64,000 bases of DNA from Gilvimarinus japonicus (GCF_042847215.1 NZ_AP031500.1:3844001-3908000); one strand, 5' to 3'; shown: positions 49,683-59,287, numbered from the stretch's first letter. Numbers and translations: made by a program. The notes: generated from the sequence alone by a model not told the origin.

Positions 49683-50821
49683 AATGACCTCGAGGTTTTC
49701 TTAAGCCACTCGCGGGCGCGATCTTGGTTAATAAAAAGCGGGGCACTGATTTTTTTGGCCCAATAGCGAATCACTTGATCGTTATCGTTTAAACGCGAGT
49801 TTGATTGGGCAAAAAAACCATTGCAGCCTTGATCTGTCTGTTCGGTCCACATAGGTGAGTAAACGGTGTCGGACCAGTCAGCATTGATATAGGCGATAGC
49901 GCCAATAACGTCTTTATTGCGTTCGATGTGAGAGATAAAACCGTCGATCCACCGCATAGCCAACGCCGGGTTGGTCGCCATATCAATTTGCTTAGTGCAA
50001 TCGCCCGTGTGTGGCGCCGCCTCGCCGATAAAAGCTTTAATGCCACGTTCGCGGGCCAGGGCCAACTCATTTACACCGCGGGACTCCGGGTCAATCGTAA
50101 AATACGAGTACCCGATCCAATCGACATATTTGCTACTGGCCTCGTCGGGCTCTGGGTAATACGCCAATAGAGTTTCGCGACTGGCTGCCCCCACCGAGTG
50201 CAACACATACTCAATGTTATCCACCCCTTTGTTATCCATGTACTGGTGTATGTATTTAAACGCCGCTTTAAATTGCGCAGGGTCGTAGTTATTCCACTCG
50301 CCGTCAAACTCGTAACCAATGCGTAACAGTACCAAAGCATTTAGGCTTTTAGCCCAACGGGCAAACTCATCTAAGTAGGCATCGTATTCACCGCTGGCGA
50401 TTTTGTAGGCATTACACTTGGGCGTACCGCGACATTGCTGACCATCAACGTCTTTTGGCCCAGCCATGTAAAAACCAATATTGACCACCGCCGGGTCAAG
50501 CGCGGGCTCTTGCAAAATACAGTCGACACATTGCACACCAGCCCCCCAGTTGGTCGGTGCTAACAAGGCTTCATTGCCCCGATAGGATCGAGGGGCATCG
50601 GGGGCGTTAGCCGCGTAGGGCTGATCTACATCATAGGAAATATAGTCAGAAAAACCCGCAGGTTTGGGGAGCCGCTCGTCGTAATAGTAGGCGTGGGTGG
50701 CACGCAGGTTTTGCCCCGCCAGCACCAAGACCCCGTCTGCGGGCTCTGGCGTATCCGCCATAACGGTGCCGCTTAATACACATAAACCGACAAAGGCGAA
50801 CACAGTGGAAATGCGGTTCAT
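49679..50821 (-). CDS. Secreted clan GH-A glycoside hydrolase, GH26-like (possible beta-1,3-xylanase)
   Basis: A 380-residue exported protein with a signal peptide of about 22 residues (cleavage after VMA). LLRIGYEFDGEWN carries a likely acid/base E171, and AFIGEAAP carries a likely nucleophile E267, 96 residues later, the pattern of a GH-A TIM barrel. The RxGYEFDG variant is closer, in my reading, to the GH26 branch that includes beta-1,3-xylanases than to mannanases. Four cysteines (CVDC, CRGTPKC) may form disulfides. It overlaps GH43 by 4 bp and the PhyH gene by 4 bp. Family placement needs a search. Confidence 0.65.
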   Translation of the reverse strand: MNRISTVFAFVGLCVLSGTVMADTPEPADGVLVLAGQNLRATHAYYYDERLPKPAGFSDYISYDVDQPYAANAPDAPRSYRGNEALLAPTNWGAGVQCVDCILQEPALDPAVVNIGFYMAGPKDVDGQQCRGTPKCNAYKIASGEYDAYLDEFARWAKSLNALVLLRIGYEFDGEWNNYDPAQFKAAFKYIHQYMDNKGVDNIEYVLHSVGAASRETLLAYYPEPDEASSKYVDWIGYSYFTIDPESRGVNELALARERGIKAFIGEAAPHTGDCTKQIDMATNPALAMRWIDGFISHIERNKDVIGAIAYINADWSDTVYSPMWTEQTDQGCNGFFAQSNSRLNDNDQVIRYWAKKISAPLFINQDRAREWLKKTSRSL

Positions 50822-52422
50822 AAAACCTCCGGCTCATCGTAGTTAAAATAATGAAAGTCAGCCGAACGCTGACGGCCAGTCATGTCTTGGCAGGCCATAC
50901 CGACGAATGCACCGGTAAAGCTGGCCCCCTCGCCTTTACCCGCTTCACACGACAACAAACGGTAATCGAGCTCACCGGGCAGCGTGACCCAATCTGTACC
51001 ATCGTAACTATAGCTAAAGCGCAGTTGCGCTCGGTCCACCTCTGCTTTTAAGTGTACCTCGCCCTCTTGCTTAATATTTATCGGGGCCAACGGAAAGCTA
51101 GCCGACAAACCAATATCGGCCAAGCACGACATGATGCCAATGTGCCGCTGGCCATTGTCATCGCAGCTAAGGTATAAATAGTGAAACTTTTGCGAGTTGT
51201 AATAGCACACCAGCCCCGCCATCTGCTGAAAGCTTGCAGGGGTAAACTCGATACAGGTTTGCGCGGTAAAACGCAGAGCACTCTGGCGCATTGCCACCAG
51301 TGACGACAAATTCCAACTACCCAAAGACTCCCGCCCGATTAAGCGCAGACAACCCGGGCGCGCGGTAAGGCTAAACAACTTTTCTGGATAGGGCGTGCGC
51401 AACCACTGAAACGCCGCCGGTAAACGGGGGTCATTAAACTTAAAGTGCGTCGACTCTTGCGGCCACGGGTGGAGCGGCAGGTTAGGCGCCGTGACGGCCG
51501 AGGCCGGCTCAGCGCTATCGGCTAAACGCAACCAGCCGTCGGCATTCCACGCCACCTTTTGAATCGCACTCTCGCGCCCTAACGGGCTAAAGCGTTGCTC
51601 GGGCGCAAGCGGGCGCGAGCATAAATGCACGGCATAGAATTCACCGTTTTGGGTTTCAACCCAGTCTCCGTGGCCGCAACGCTGTAACTCAAGCTCTGGG
51701 CTGTCTTTGGCGGTAATAAAATGGCCGGCAGGGTCTAACTCGTAGGGGCCATCTAATTGGCGTGAGCGCGCCAGCGTCATCGCGTGGTTATAGCCAGTGC
51801 CGCCCTCGGCGGTGAGTAAGTAGTAAAACCCTTCGCGCTTATAAATATGCGGGCCTTCGGTAAAACCAAGCTCGGAGCCAGGAAAGATGTTTTGGGTCTC
51901 ACCGATCAGCTCACCTTTTGCTGGGTCAAACTCTTGCAACATAGTGCCGCCAAAAAAAGTGCGATCGGGGCGGTGATCCCAAATCATGTTCAGCAGCCAC
52001 TTGCGACCGTCATCGTCGTGGAAGAGCGACGGATCAAAGCCACTGCTGTTTAGGTAGGTAGGAGCAGACCACTCGCCGTCGATTTGTTCACAGGTTGTGA
52101 GGTAGTTGTGGGTGTCTTTAAAGTTGCCATCGAAACGTTTTACGTCAGTGTAAACCAGCCAAAACTTACCATCTGCGTAACTCAGACACGGTGCCCACAC
52201 GCCGCAGGAATCTGGCTCCCCGGTCATATCCAATAACTCGGGGCGGTTTAACGGCCGTGCCACTAAACGCCAGTTGACCAAATCTTTGGAGTGATGGATT
52301 TGCACCCCTGGGTACCATTCGAAGGTCGATGTAGCGATATAGTAATCATCGCCAACACGAACAATAGAAGGATCGGGGTTAAAACCGGGCAGTATGGGAT
52401 TATGTATTACACGGGTCGTCAT
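50818..52422 (-). CDS. Glycoside hydrolase family 43 beta-xylosidase-like enzyme
   Basis: A 534-residue enzyme of the GH43 five-blade propeller family. The catalytic base is D17 (NPDPS), the pKa modulator D130 (GFDPSLFHDDDG) and the acid E189 (FTEGPHIYKR). A C-terminal beta-sandwich (from about 320) is typical of the XynB-type xylosidases. No signal peptide is present, so it acts in the cytoplasm on imported oligosaccharides. It is the first gene of a five-gene minus-strand operon with a perfect palindrome about 100 bp upstream. Confidence 0.9.
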   Translation of the reverse strand: MTTRVIHNPILPGFNPDPSIVRVGDDYYIATSTFEWYPGVQIHHSKDLVNWRLVARPLNRPELLDMTGEPDSCGVWAPCLSYADGKFWLVYTDVKRFDGNFKDTHNYLTTCEQIDGEWSAPTYLNSSGFDPSLFHDDDGRKWLLNMIWDHRPDRTFFGGTMLQEFDPAKGELIGETQNIFPGSELGFTEGPHIYKREGFYYLLTAEGGTGYNHAMTLARSRQLDGPYELDPAGHFITAKDSPELELQRCGHGDWVETQNGEFYAVHLCSRPLAPEQRFSPLGRESAIQKVAWNADGWLRLADSAEPASAVTAPNLPLHPWPQESTHFKFNDPRLPAAFQWLRTPYPEKLFSLTARPGCLRLIGRESLGSWNLSSLVAMRQSALRFTAQTCIEFTPASFQQMAGLVCYYNSQKFHYLYLSCDDNGQRHIGIMSCLADIGLSASFPLAPINIKQEGEVHLKAEVDRAQLRFSYSYDGTDWVTLPGELDYRLLSCEAGKGEGASFTGAFVGMACQDMTGRQRSADFHYFNYDEPEVL

Positions 52423-52860
52423 GGATTATTGCCTTAATCAACCTCACCCCGCATCCGTTGCGGCAATCGCCCTCAGCGGGAGGCCTTGTTGTTTCTTGGG
52501 ATTATCGAATCTTCGATCAATTATATCGTTAATGTTAACGATAACTAAGCGTTAGTCAAGAGCTACAGCCATAAAATAGAGTAAAGCCAGGAAAATGGAG
52601 TGCAACAAGGTGTCTGTTATTTGTGCGGTACGGCGTATACCTGCTCCTGCCATGCGCGCCTGTTTTAGGCGCGCCAAACGGTATTAAACAGCGGCGCCAG
52701 ATAACCCGGCGAGTCTGTTTTCAGGGCGTTGCGAATAGCGTGTAAATCTGGAGGGCAATGCATAAAAGGAACGGTAGCCGAGATCCTCGGCTACAAAAGA
52801 GGGGCAACCAAGCACGACAACAAAGCCGCTCAGGTAAGTTTCGCGCTTGGCTAGAGGTTT
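52423..52860. other. Non-coding region upstream of the GH43 operon
   Basis: Apart from the operator palindrome near 52525 there is a perfect hairpin GCGCGCCT-GTTTT-AGGCGCGC at 52654-52674 without a T-run. No coding region is supported. The GH43 operon promoter must lie in the left half. Confidence 0.5.
52525..52542. promoter_or_regulatory. 18-bp perfect palindrome, probable operator of the GH43 operon
   Basis: ATCGTTAA-TG-TTAACGAT has two perfect 8-bp arms around a 2-bp centre. It is 103 bp upstream of the GH43 start in an AT-rich stretch. The form fits a LacI-family or similar dimeric regulator. No regulator gene is adjacent. Confidence 0.65.
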
Positions 52861-53094
52861 TTATGCCGCGCGATAGCGCTCGATAATCTTTGCCGCTTCC
52901 GGCGCCGAGGCACAGATAAAATCTATAAATTCACCCACTCCCACCTCCGCATCACGGCGGCTGTCAAACGGGCCAATATCGACACCTTCGCGAGTTTGAT
53001 AGTACCAGTAGCCGGACTTTTCTAAAAACCGGCCGCTGCGCTCTGGGACTTCGCCCTGTTCGCCATCTCTGTGTTCTAGCGTCATAGTCTTCAC
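52861..53094 (-). CDS. Small DUF6316-like protein
   Basis: A 77-residue protein with the pattern RFLEKSGYWYYQTREGVDIGPFDSRRDAEVGVGEFIDF, resembling DUF6316 proteins of Pseudomonas relatives. No function is known. The alternative start at residue 4 (MTLEHRDG) is equally possible. It is monocistronic, upstream of nothing obvious on its strand. Confidence 0.7.
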   Translation of the reverse strand: MKTMTLEHRDGEQGEVPERSGRFLEKSGYWYYQTREGVDIGPFDSRRDAEVGVGEFIDFICASAPEAAKIIERYRAA

Positions 53095-53209
53095 CTACAG
53101 TATTAATCAATCCTTGACGTGGGCATCATCCTAATCGTTGTGATTCCCGCATTAGTTACTATTTGCATTATGGAGCAAATTTTAACGCTCGTGTGTGATT
53201 TTCTAGCCT

Positions 53210-54148
53210 TCACCCCGAATTGCTTATACCGTGTTTCTCTAGCTTCGCTGCGGGCTGATAACTCCAGTTTATCAAACTTTTCCAGTTCCACCAGCGCACA
53301 CTGACGATCAAGGGCGGCATTTGACCAGCCGGCGGCCGATAGTCGCGCAGACTGTCAGGCGCCAAAGGACAGTATCCGGCGCCAAAACGTGCGCGCTGCA
53401 CTAAAGCCGATGCGCTGACCAGCTGCACCGCTTGCTCTGCCATTAAGGGGGCGGCACGCTCTAACACGGCCAGCGTCTCCGGGTGCGGGTGACCAATGGC
53501 AACCGCCCAGCCGCGTCGCTGCGCCAAGAGCAGGGCACGCTCTAGCTGCTGCTGAATGTGCGCGGGGCTGCGCTCGTGATCCAAAAATACATCGCGCCGT
53601 GCCGTTTTAAGGCCGTAGTCACGTCCTACTCGCTCTGCAACGCTCGCCGCCGTGGTGCGACTATCAACAAAAAACAAGTCGCGCCGCACCAGCTCGCTCA
53701 TAACCCAGCCCATCGGCTGCGGCTGCGCTGTCAGCGCACTGCCCATATGGTTATTAACCCCCACCACCTCGGGCAGAGACGCTAAGCTGGCGCGCAAACT
53801 CTGCAACAATTCGGCACGAGTCATACTTAACTCTAACGCACCAGGGCCAAGGGGCAAACCGCGCTCGTTGGCCATAGGGGCATGCAGCATTAGCTCTTTG
53901 CCGCGCTCACGGCCAAGCTCGGCCAACTCGCGGGTGTGCGGCGTCATGGGGAGTAAAGCTAAGGTGTAGGCACCCGGCAGCTCGGCCGCGCGGCGCCCTA
54001 GGGCGAGGTTATAGCCGACATCATCGATAATAATGGCGATTCGGGCAGGTGAGTTAACCGGCTCGGCCACCACAGGTACGACTAAACCCAGTGCCATTAG
54101 CACCAGTGCGCCCACACGCGCCAGCATCGGGCTGACGCAAGCGCTCAT
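53210..54148 (-). CDS. Divergent polysaccharide deacetylase family protein (YibQ type)
   Basis: A 312-residue exported protein with a signal peptide (to about residue 28). The domain has the YibQ pattern: IAIIIDDVGYN, LMLHAPMAN, NNHMGSALT, FFVDSRTTA and AIGHPHPETLAVL, with Asp and His residues placed as in polysaccharide deacetylases. Its ATG overlaps the ctpA stop by 4 bp, completing the conserved envC-ctpA-yibQ order. The substrate is unknown. The C-terminal about 30 residues extend past the usual domain. Confidence 0.88.
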   Translation of the reverse strand: MSACVSPMLARVGALVLMALGLVVPVVAEPVNSPARIAIIIDDVGYNLALGRRAAELPGAYTLALLPMTPHTRELAELGRERGKELMLHAPMANERGLPLGPGALELSMTRAELLQSLRASLASLPEVVGVNNHMGSALTAQPQPMGWVMSELVRRDLFFVDSRTTAASVAERVGRDYGLKTARRDVFLDHERSPAHIQQQLERALLLAQRRGWAVAIGHPHPETLAVLERAAPLMAEQAVQLVSASALVQRARFGAGYCPLAPDSLRDYRPPAGQMPPLIVSVRWWNWKSLINWSYQPAAKLEKHGISNSG

Positions 54149-55569
54149 GGCGCTTCGGGAATATCGTCTGGGCTGGGAATCTCATCGCTAGCCGCATTCG
54201 GCGGGGCAATACCGGCGCCGTCCTGTGGCTCGGCCAGCTTTGGCTGACGCAAGATATTAAGCCCCTTAAGCAAGTTCAAGGCTTCGTGGAGCTGGTTGTC
54301 GTTGCTCAACAGCGATTGTTGCGCGCTACGCGCTTGGTCGCGACTCTTGCTATCGCTCTCGTCTTCGCCATTAGTGTTGCCTAAGTGGCCTGCCAGGTCG
54401 GCCTCGGTGGTACGCAGGCGCGGCTTAACCGCCGTTACTTTAGCGCGCTCGACTTGAACATCGGGTTCGATTCCCTGCGCCTGAATCGAGCGACCGCTAG
54501 GGGTGTAATAGCGCGCCGTGGTGAGTTTAATCGCGCGACTCTCGGAGATGGGCACGACGGTCTGCACTGAGCCTTTACCAAAGCTGCGCGTGCCCATAAT
54601 GACCGCGCGCCCTTGATCTTGCAGGGCACCGGCGACGATTTCTGAGGCCGAGGCCGAGCCATCGTTAATAAGTACCACGACCGGCAAACCATCGGTTAGA
54701 TCACCGGGGTTGGCCTCATAGCGGCTGTAGCTAGATTCCAGCCGGCCCTCGGTATAAACCACCAAACCACCGTCCATAAAAGCATCGGCCACATCCACCG
54801 AGGCCTGCAATACGCCACCTGGGTTGTTGCGTAAATCGAGAATCACACCTTTTATGTTGCTGTGCTCGCCCAGAGTTTTTTGCAATCGACTCGCCACATC
54901 GTCGCCAGTACCAATCTGAAATTGCGCAATACGCAAATACAGGTAATCGTCATCGAGTATTTTGGTGCGCACGCTGCGCACTTTAATAATGTCGCGCTCG
55001 ATAACCAGCTCAAACGGCTGATCAACCCCCTCGCGCACAATCGTAACCGTTAAGGGGCTGCCTTTAGGGCCACGCATCAGAGTGACGGCCTCACTCAGGC
55101 TTAAACCTTTAACCGGCTTTTCATCCAGGCGAATAATAAGATCGCCCGCTTCAATACCGGCTTTTTGCGCGGGGGTATCGTCAATAGGTGAGATGACTTT
55201 AACAAAGCCGTTCTCCATCCCCACCTCAATACCCAAACCACCAAATTCACCCGAGGTATTAACTTGCAAGTCTTCAAACGACTCAGCATCGAGGTAAGCG
55301 GAGTGCGGGTCCAGCTCGGCCATCATGCCTTTAATGGCATACTCCAATAGCTCCGAGTCACTCAGCGGCTCGACATAGCTGTTGCGGATATGATCGTAAA
55401 CACGGGTAAAGGTGCGCAAATCCTCTAGCGGCAACAGCCCTTTTGACGGCGCATTAGCTTCATCATCCGAAGCCACATCGGGCGCGGTATTCTGCGCCGC
55501 TGCCGGCAACGACAATAACCCGGTCAGAGCCAACAGGCAGAACAATCGTTGGCAAGTGGCAAACAGCAT
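54145..55569 (-). CDS. ctpA: Carboxy-terminal processing protease (S41, CtpA/Prc family)
   Basis: A 474-residue periplasmic serine protease. The signal peptide is about residues 1-25. A PDZ domain lies at about 100-180 (GLGIEVGMENGFVKVISPIDDTPAQKAGI). The catalytic Ser is in NDGSASASEIVAGALQD and the Lys in GTRSFGKGSVQT. Family members cut C-termini of envelope proteins, including peptidoglycan hydrolases, which suits the EnvC neighbour. The start at 55569 follows GGAG; a longer frame to 55641 would overlap envC and break the signal peptide. Confidence 0.94.
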   Translation of the reverse strand: MLFATCQRLFCLLALTGLLSLPAAAQNTAPDVASDDEANAPSKGLLPLEDLRTFTRVYDHIRNSYVEPLSDSELLEYAIKGMMAELDPHSAYLDAESFEDLQVNTSGEFGGLGIEVGMENGFVKVISPIDDTPAQKAGIEAGDLIIRLDEKPVKGLSLSEAVTLMRGPKGSPLTVTIVREGVDQPFELVIERDIIKVRSVRTKILDDDYLYLRIAQFQIGTGDDVASRLQKTLGEHSNIKGVILDLRNNPGGVLQASVDVADAFMDGGLVVYTEGRLESSYSRYEANPGDLTDGLPVVVLINDGSASASEIVAGALQDQGRAVIMGTRSFGKGSVQTVVPISESRAIKLTTARYYTPSGRSIQAQGIEPDVQVERAKVTAVKPRLRTTEADLAGHLGNTNGEDESDSKSRDQARSAQQSLLSNDNQLHEALNLLKGLNILRQPKLAEPQDGAGIAPPNAASDEIPSPDDIPEAP

Positions 55570-55622
55570 GTGTTTCTCCTGCAACTGAGCCGATGGCTCA
55601 TTAGCGTTAATAGGGGGACAGA

Positions 55623-56819
55623 TCACGCCCGAGCCAACCAAGTACTGGGGTTAGTCGGCTGACCATTATGACGTATCTCAAAATACAGGCCACTGTAACT
55701 CTGGCCGCCGCTGTTGCCCACTCGGGCAATCACTTCACCGCCATTGACTCGATCGCCCGGGCGTTTTAACAGAGTCTGGTTATGGGCGTAAAGGCTCATA
55801 TAGCCCTCGCCGTGGTCGACAATAATCAGCAATCCGTGGCCGCGCAAATACTCGGCAAAAATAACCCGCCCGCTGTGCACCGCCAGCACGGGGCTGCCGG
55901 CGCGGGCGTCAATCACAACACCCTCCCAGGCGAGCTGGTTGCCCACGCGATCGCTACCGTAGCGGTGGCGCAGCTTGCCGTCGGCGGGCCAGGGGAGCTT
56001 ACCGCGCGAACCACTAAACGCGACACCGGCGGGTGCAGCCTGGCCGATCGTTGCTGTCATTTCATCCAGCAGCGCCTGCAAACGCTTGCCGTCTTGGCGC
56101 TCGGCCACCAGCTTGGCGTCTTTGCTGTCGATTACTTTAGCGAGTTTGGCGAGCGTAGCGGTACGCTCCTGTTGTTGAGCGTTTAATTGCCGCTGGCGCT
56201 CACTGAGCTGATCGCGCCGCTCGCGCAAGCTATCGCGCCGGGCAATAATTTCGGGCTCAAGCTGGTCGAGTTTTGCCAGCGTCGCCAAGTAAGATTTAAG
56301 CTTGTCGTTGCGCGCCGCCAAAAGGTAATCGTGGTATTTGCTGAGGCGGGTAATACGCTCGGGGGACTGTTGGTTCAGCAATAATCGCAACGGGCTTTGC
56401 GGGCCAGACTGATACGCACTGCGCACTTGGCTGGCAATTTGGGTGCGCTGCACTTGGCGGCTGCTTTCTAGCTCGCGCTGACGCTGTTGCAGCGACTGTA
56501 AATCGGCGTCTTGCGCTTTTATTTCATCGCCAATAGTCTCGACTTTTTCTTCCAGCTCACCAATGTGCGTCTCGGATTTCTCCAAGTCTTTTTGCAATTG
56601 GCCGCGCTGCCCTTTGACCTCGTCCAGCTCTTTTTTCAGTTGCTCGATGTTGTCCCGCAGCGCTTCCAGTTTTTTTTGGTACTCGGCGGCATCGTCTGCC
56701 GCCAGTGCTGGCGCCGCCATAAAAGGGGCGCAGCATACCGCCAACAGACACAAAAGCCCCAGCGCCCGATAGCCAGGCGCTAAGGTCTTGGCAGTCAGTA
56801 CCTGCACGAACTTAAACAC
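55623..56819 (-). CDS. envC: Murein hydrolase activator EnvC
   Basis: A 398-residue periplasmic protein with a signal peptide (to about residue 40), long coiled coils (about 43-265: YQKKLEALRDNIEQLKKELDEV and others) and a C-terminal LytM/M23-like domain (about 275-398: GKLPWPADGKLRHRYG, VIDARAGSPVLAVHSGRVIFA, DHGEGYMSLYAHN). In the degenerate EnvC type the LytM domain activates amidases at the septum rather than cutting peptidoglycan. It lies between gpmI and ctpA, as in Pseudomonas. Confidence 0.93.
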   Translation of the reverse strand: MFKFVQVLTAKTLAPGYRALGLLCLLAVCCAPFMAAPALAADDAAEYQKKLEALRDNIEQLKKELDEVKGQRGQLQKDLEKSETHIGELEEKVETIGDEIKAQDADLQSLQQRQRELESSRQVQRTQIASQVRSAYQSGPQSPLRLLLNQQSPERITRLSKYHDYLLAARNDKLKSYLATLAKLDQLEPEIIARRDSLRERRDQLSERQRQLNAQQQERTATLAKLAKVIDSKDAKLVAERQDGKRLQALLDEMTATIGQAAPAGVAFSGSRGKLPWPADGKLRHRYGSDRVGNQLAWEGVVIDARAGSPVLAVHSGRVIFAEYLRGHGLLIIVDHGEGYMSLYAHNQTLLKRPGDRVNGGEVIARVGNSGGQSYSGLYFEIRHNGQPTNPSTWLARA

Positions 56820-56842
56820 TAGACGCGGCGAGCTCAGCCTAA

Positions 56843-58393
56843 TTACTCAGCCAGAGTAATTAAGTTGCGGCCGGTCATCTCGGCGGGCTGTTTCATGCCC
56901 ATTAAATGCAGCATGGTTGGCGCCACGTCCGCCAGCGAGCCCCCCTCGGCAATGGTGCCTTTGCGGTCGCTGACAAACACCAAAGGAACCGGCAACGTCG
57001 AGTGTTGCGTGCTTACCTGACCCGAGTCCGGGTCAAACATCTCTTCGCAGTTACCGTGATCGGCCGTTACTAACACTTCGCCACCAGCTTTTGCGGCCGC
57101 CTCTAGGACCCGACCCACACATTCATCGACGGCTTCGACAGCGGCCACGGCGGCCTCAAACACCCCCGAGTGACCCACCATATCGCCATTGGCGTAGTTA
57201 CAGATAACGGCATCGTACTTACCGGATTCGATCGCCTCGACCAGTTTATCGGTCACCTCTGGCGCACTCATCTCAGGCTTCAAATCATAAGTGGCAACAT
57301 CGGGGGAAGGGATCAAAATGCGATCTTCGCCGTTAAATTCAGCCTCTTTACCACCGTTAAAAAAGAAGGTGACATGGGCGTATTTTTCAGTCTCGGCAAT
57401 ACGCAGCTGAGTTTTTCCCTCATTTTGCATGTACTCACCAAACGAGTTCACCAACTCTTGCGGCGGGAAAGCGACGCTGGCTTTAATGTCGGCGGCGTAT
57501 TCTGTGGTGGTTACAAAGTCAGCCAGCTGCGGTACCAATTTGCGCTCAAAGCCGTCAAAGTCGGGCTCAGTCAAGGCGCGGGTAATTTCGCGGGCACGGT
57601 CGGGGCGGAAGTTCATAAAGATCACGGAGTCGCCATCGTTGATGGTAGCGACTTCTTCACCTTCACCCACAATCACGGTAGCTTTGACAAACTCGTCGTT
57701 TTCATCCCGAGCGTAAGCCGCCTGCAAGCCCGCCACCGCGGTTTCGGCGTCGTACTCGGCATCGCCAGTCACCATCACGTTGTAGCACTGCTCGACGCGA
57801 TCCCAGCGATTGTCGCGATCCATCGCAAAGTAACGACCGCAAATACTGGCCACACGCCCGGTGCCCAACTCGGCAAATAGCGCCTCGGCTTTTGCCAAGG
57901 GGCCCTCGGCACTGCGCGGGGCCGTATCGCGACCATCCAAAAAGGCGTGCAGAAACACTTGCTTAGCGCCACGCTCTACCGCCGCGCGGATCATCGCAAA
58001 GATGTGATCTTCGTGAGCGTGCACACCACCTTCTGACAACAAACCAATAATATGCACGGCTTTGCCGGCGCTATTGGCCTTGTCGATGGCGTTGGCATAA
58101 GCGGGATTGGTGGCAAACTCGCCATCTTCAATCGCCTTGTTAATACGGGTAAAGTTCTGATACACAACGCGGCCAGCACCCAATGTCATATGGCCCACTT
58201 CGCTGTTGCCCATCTGCCCTTCAGGCAAACCCACAGCCAACCCAGATGTGCCGATCAAGCTGGCCGGACTGTTGTTCCAAATGCGGTCCCAGACGGGGGT
58301 CTTGGCGCTGTAAATGGCGTTGTGTTCGGTGTTCTCTGAGTGGCCGAATCCATCGAGGATCAGCAATACCATAGGTTTTTTCTTGGCAGTCAT
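56843..58393 (-). CDS. gpmI: 2,3-bisphosphoglycerate-independent phosphoglycerate mutase
   Basis: A 516-residue, two-metal enzyme of the alkaline phosphatase superfamily interconverting 3- and 2-phosphoglycerate. LLILDGFG opens the protein, the phosphoserine is in GQMGNSEVGHMTLGAG, and the metal histidines and Asp are in NYANGDMVGHSG and TADHGNCEEM. The start at 58393 was chosen by family alignment over the longer frame at 58453. It is divergent from the rhodanese-like gene. Confidence 0.96.
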   Translation of the reverse strand: MTAKKKPMVLLILDGFGHSENTEHNAIYSAKTPVWDRIWNNSPASLIGTSGLAVGLPEGQMGNSEVGHMTLGAGRVVYQNFTRINKAIEDGEFATNPAYANAIDKANSAGKAVHIIGLLSEGGVHAHEDHIFAMIRAAVERGAKQVFLHAFLDGRDTAPRSAEGPLAKAEALFAELGTGRVASICGRYFAMDRDNRWDRVEQCYNVMVTGDAEYDAETAVAGLQAAYARDENDEFVKATVIVGEGEEVATINDGDSVIFMNFRPDRAREITRALTEPDFDGFERKLVPQLADFVTTTEYAADIKASVAFPPQELVNSFGEYMQNEGKTQLRIAETEKYAHVTFFFNGGKEAEFNGEDRILIPSPDVATYDLKPEMSAPEVTDKLVEAIESGKYDAVICNYANGDMVGHSGVFEAAVAAVEAVDECVGRVLEAAAKAGGEVLVTADHGNCEEMFDPDSGQVSTQHSTLPVPLVFVSDRKGTIAEGGSLADVAPTMLHLMGMKQPAEMTGRNLITLAE

Positions 58394-58611
58394 AGGTAAT
58401 CGTCGCTTATGTATCGTACAAATTAGACAGGCATTATGCTCAATAAAGGCCATTATTCTAACTGCTATGGGGCCACAACTCTATGGGGGAGCGCCTGAAA
58501 GGCTGAGAAAATGGGCGATCTTGGTGTATACTCCCCGCCTTTGTCGCCATAGGGCTCGCGGCCCGAGACAATCACAACAATTCAGATAGCTCGATAACCA
58601 AAGGTGGTTCG

Positions 58612-59019
58612 GTGGAGATTATTGCTTTTCTCAATCAAGAGTGGATGCTGGTCAGCATGCTGGCGGTGCTTATTCTTATTTATGGCTGGCGCGAACGGAT
58701 CAAAAACGGCCAGCCCGTGACGACTCAGCAGGCGACTGTTTTGATTAATGCCGACACCGCCATCTGGCTGGACGTGCGCGAGACCAAAGAGTTTGACGCC
58801 GGACATATGGTTGACGCCATCAACATCCCCCACGGCAAAGTTGCCGAGCGCCTGAACGAGCTGGAAAAGCACCGTGACAAAACTATCATTGTGGTCGACA
58901 AGCTCGGCCAGCACGCAGGCAGTACCGGCCGCTTATTGGGCGGAAAAAGCTTTGATGTACGACGCCTGACCGGCGGCATCAGCGAGTGGCAAAACCAAGG
59001 TCTGCCACTGGTAAAATAG
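58612..59019 (+). CDS. Membrane-anchored rhodanese-like protein lacking the catalytic cysteine
   Basis: A 135-residue protein with an N-terminal transmembrane helix (MLVSMLAVLILIYGW) and a rhodanese domain (WLDVRETKEFDAGHMVDAINIPHG, LTGGISEWQNQGLPLV). In the active-site loop the expected Cys is absent: the segment reads VVDKLGQHAG, so sulfur transfer is unlikely. The start is GTG at 58612. It is first in the conserved rhodanese-grxC-secB order, 10 bp before grxC. Confidence 0.88.
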   Translation: MEIIAFLNQEWMLVSMLAVLILIYGWRERIKNGQPVTTQQATVLINADTAIWLDVRETKEFDAGHMVDAINIPHGKVAERLNELEKHRDKTIIVVDKLGQHAGSTGRLLGGKSFDVRRLTGGISEWQNQGLPLVK

Positions 59020-59029
59020 CGGAGCCCCT

Positions 59030-59287
59030 ATGGCCAAAGTTACCATCTACACCACTGCGATATGCCCTTTTTGCGTCAGCGCTAAACGCTTACTGGCCAG
59101 CAAAGGTATCGTGAATATTACCGAAGTCCGCGTCGACCGCGAGCCGGCCAAGCGCAAAGAGATGATGGCCAAAAGCGGTCAACGCACAGTTCCACAGATC
59201 TGGATTGGCGAGCGCCACGTCGGCGGCTTTACCGACCTCAGTGCCTTGGACAAACGCGGCGAACTGGATCCGTTGCTAGCATCCTAA
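59030..59287 (+). CDS. grxC: Glutaredoxin 3
   Basis: An 85-residue glutathione-dependent thiol reductase. The active site is CPFC (ICPFCVSAK), followed by the cis-Pro motif RTVPQIWIG and the GSH site GGFTDLSALD. It lies between the rhodanese-like gene and secB, as in Pseudomonas and E. coli. Confidence 0.96.
   Translation: MAKVTIYTTAICPFCVSAKRLLASKGIVNITEVRVDREPAKRKEMMAKSGQRTVPQIWIGERHVGGFTDLSALDKRGELDPLLAS

Noticed and set aside
57170..57880. Open frame of 236 codons on the plus strand opposite gpmI
   Set aside because: Antisense of a conserved glycolytic gene, with no signal for translation.
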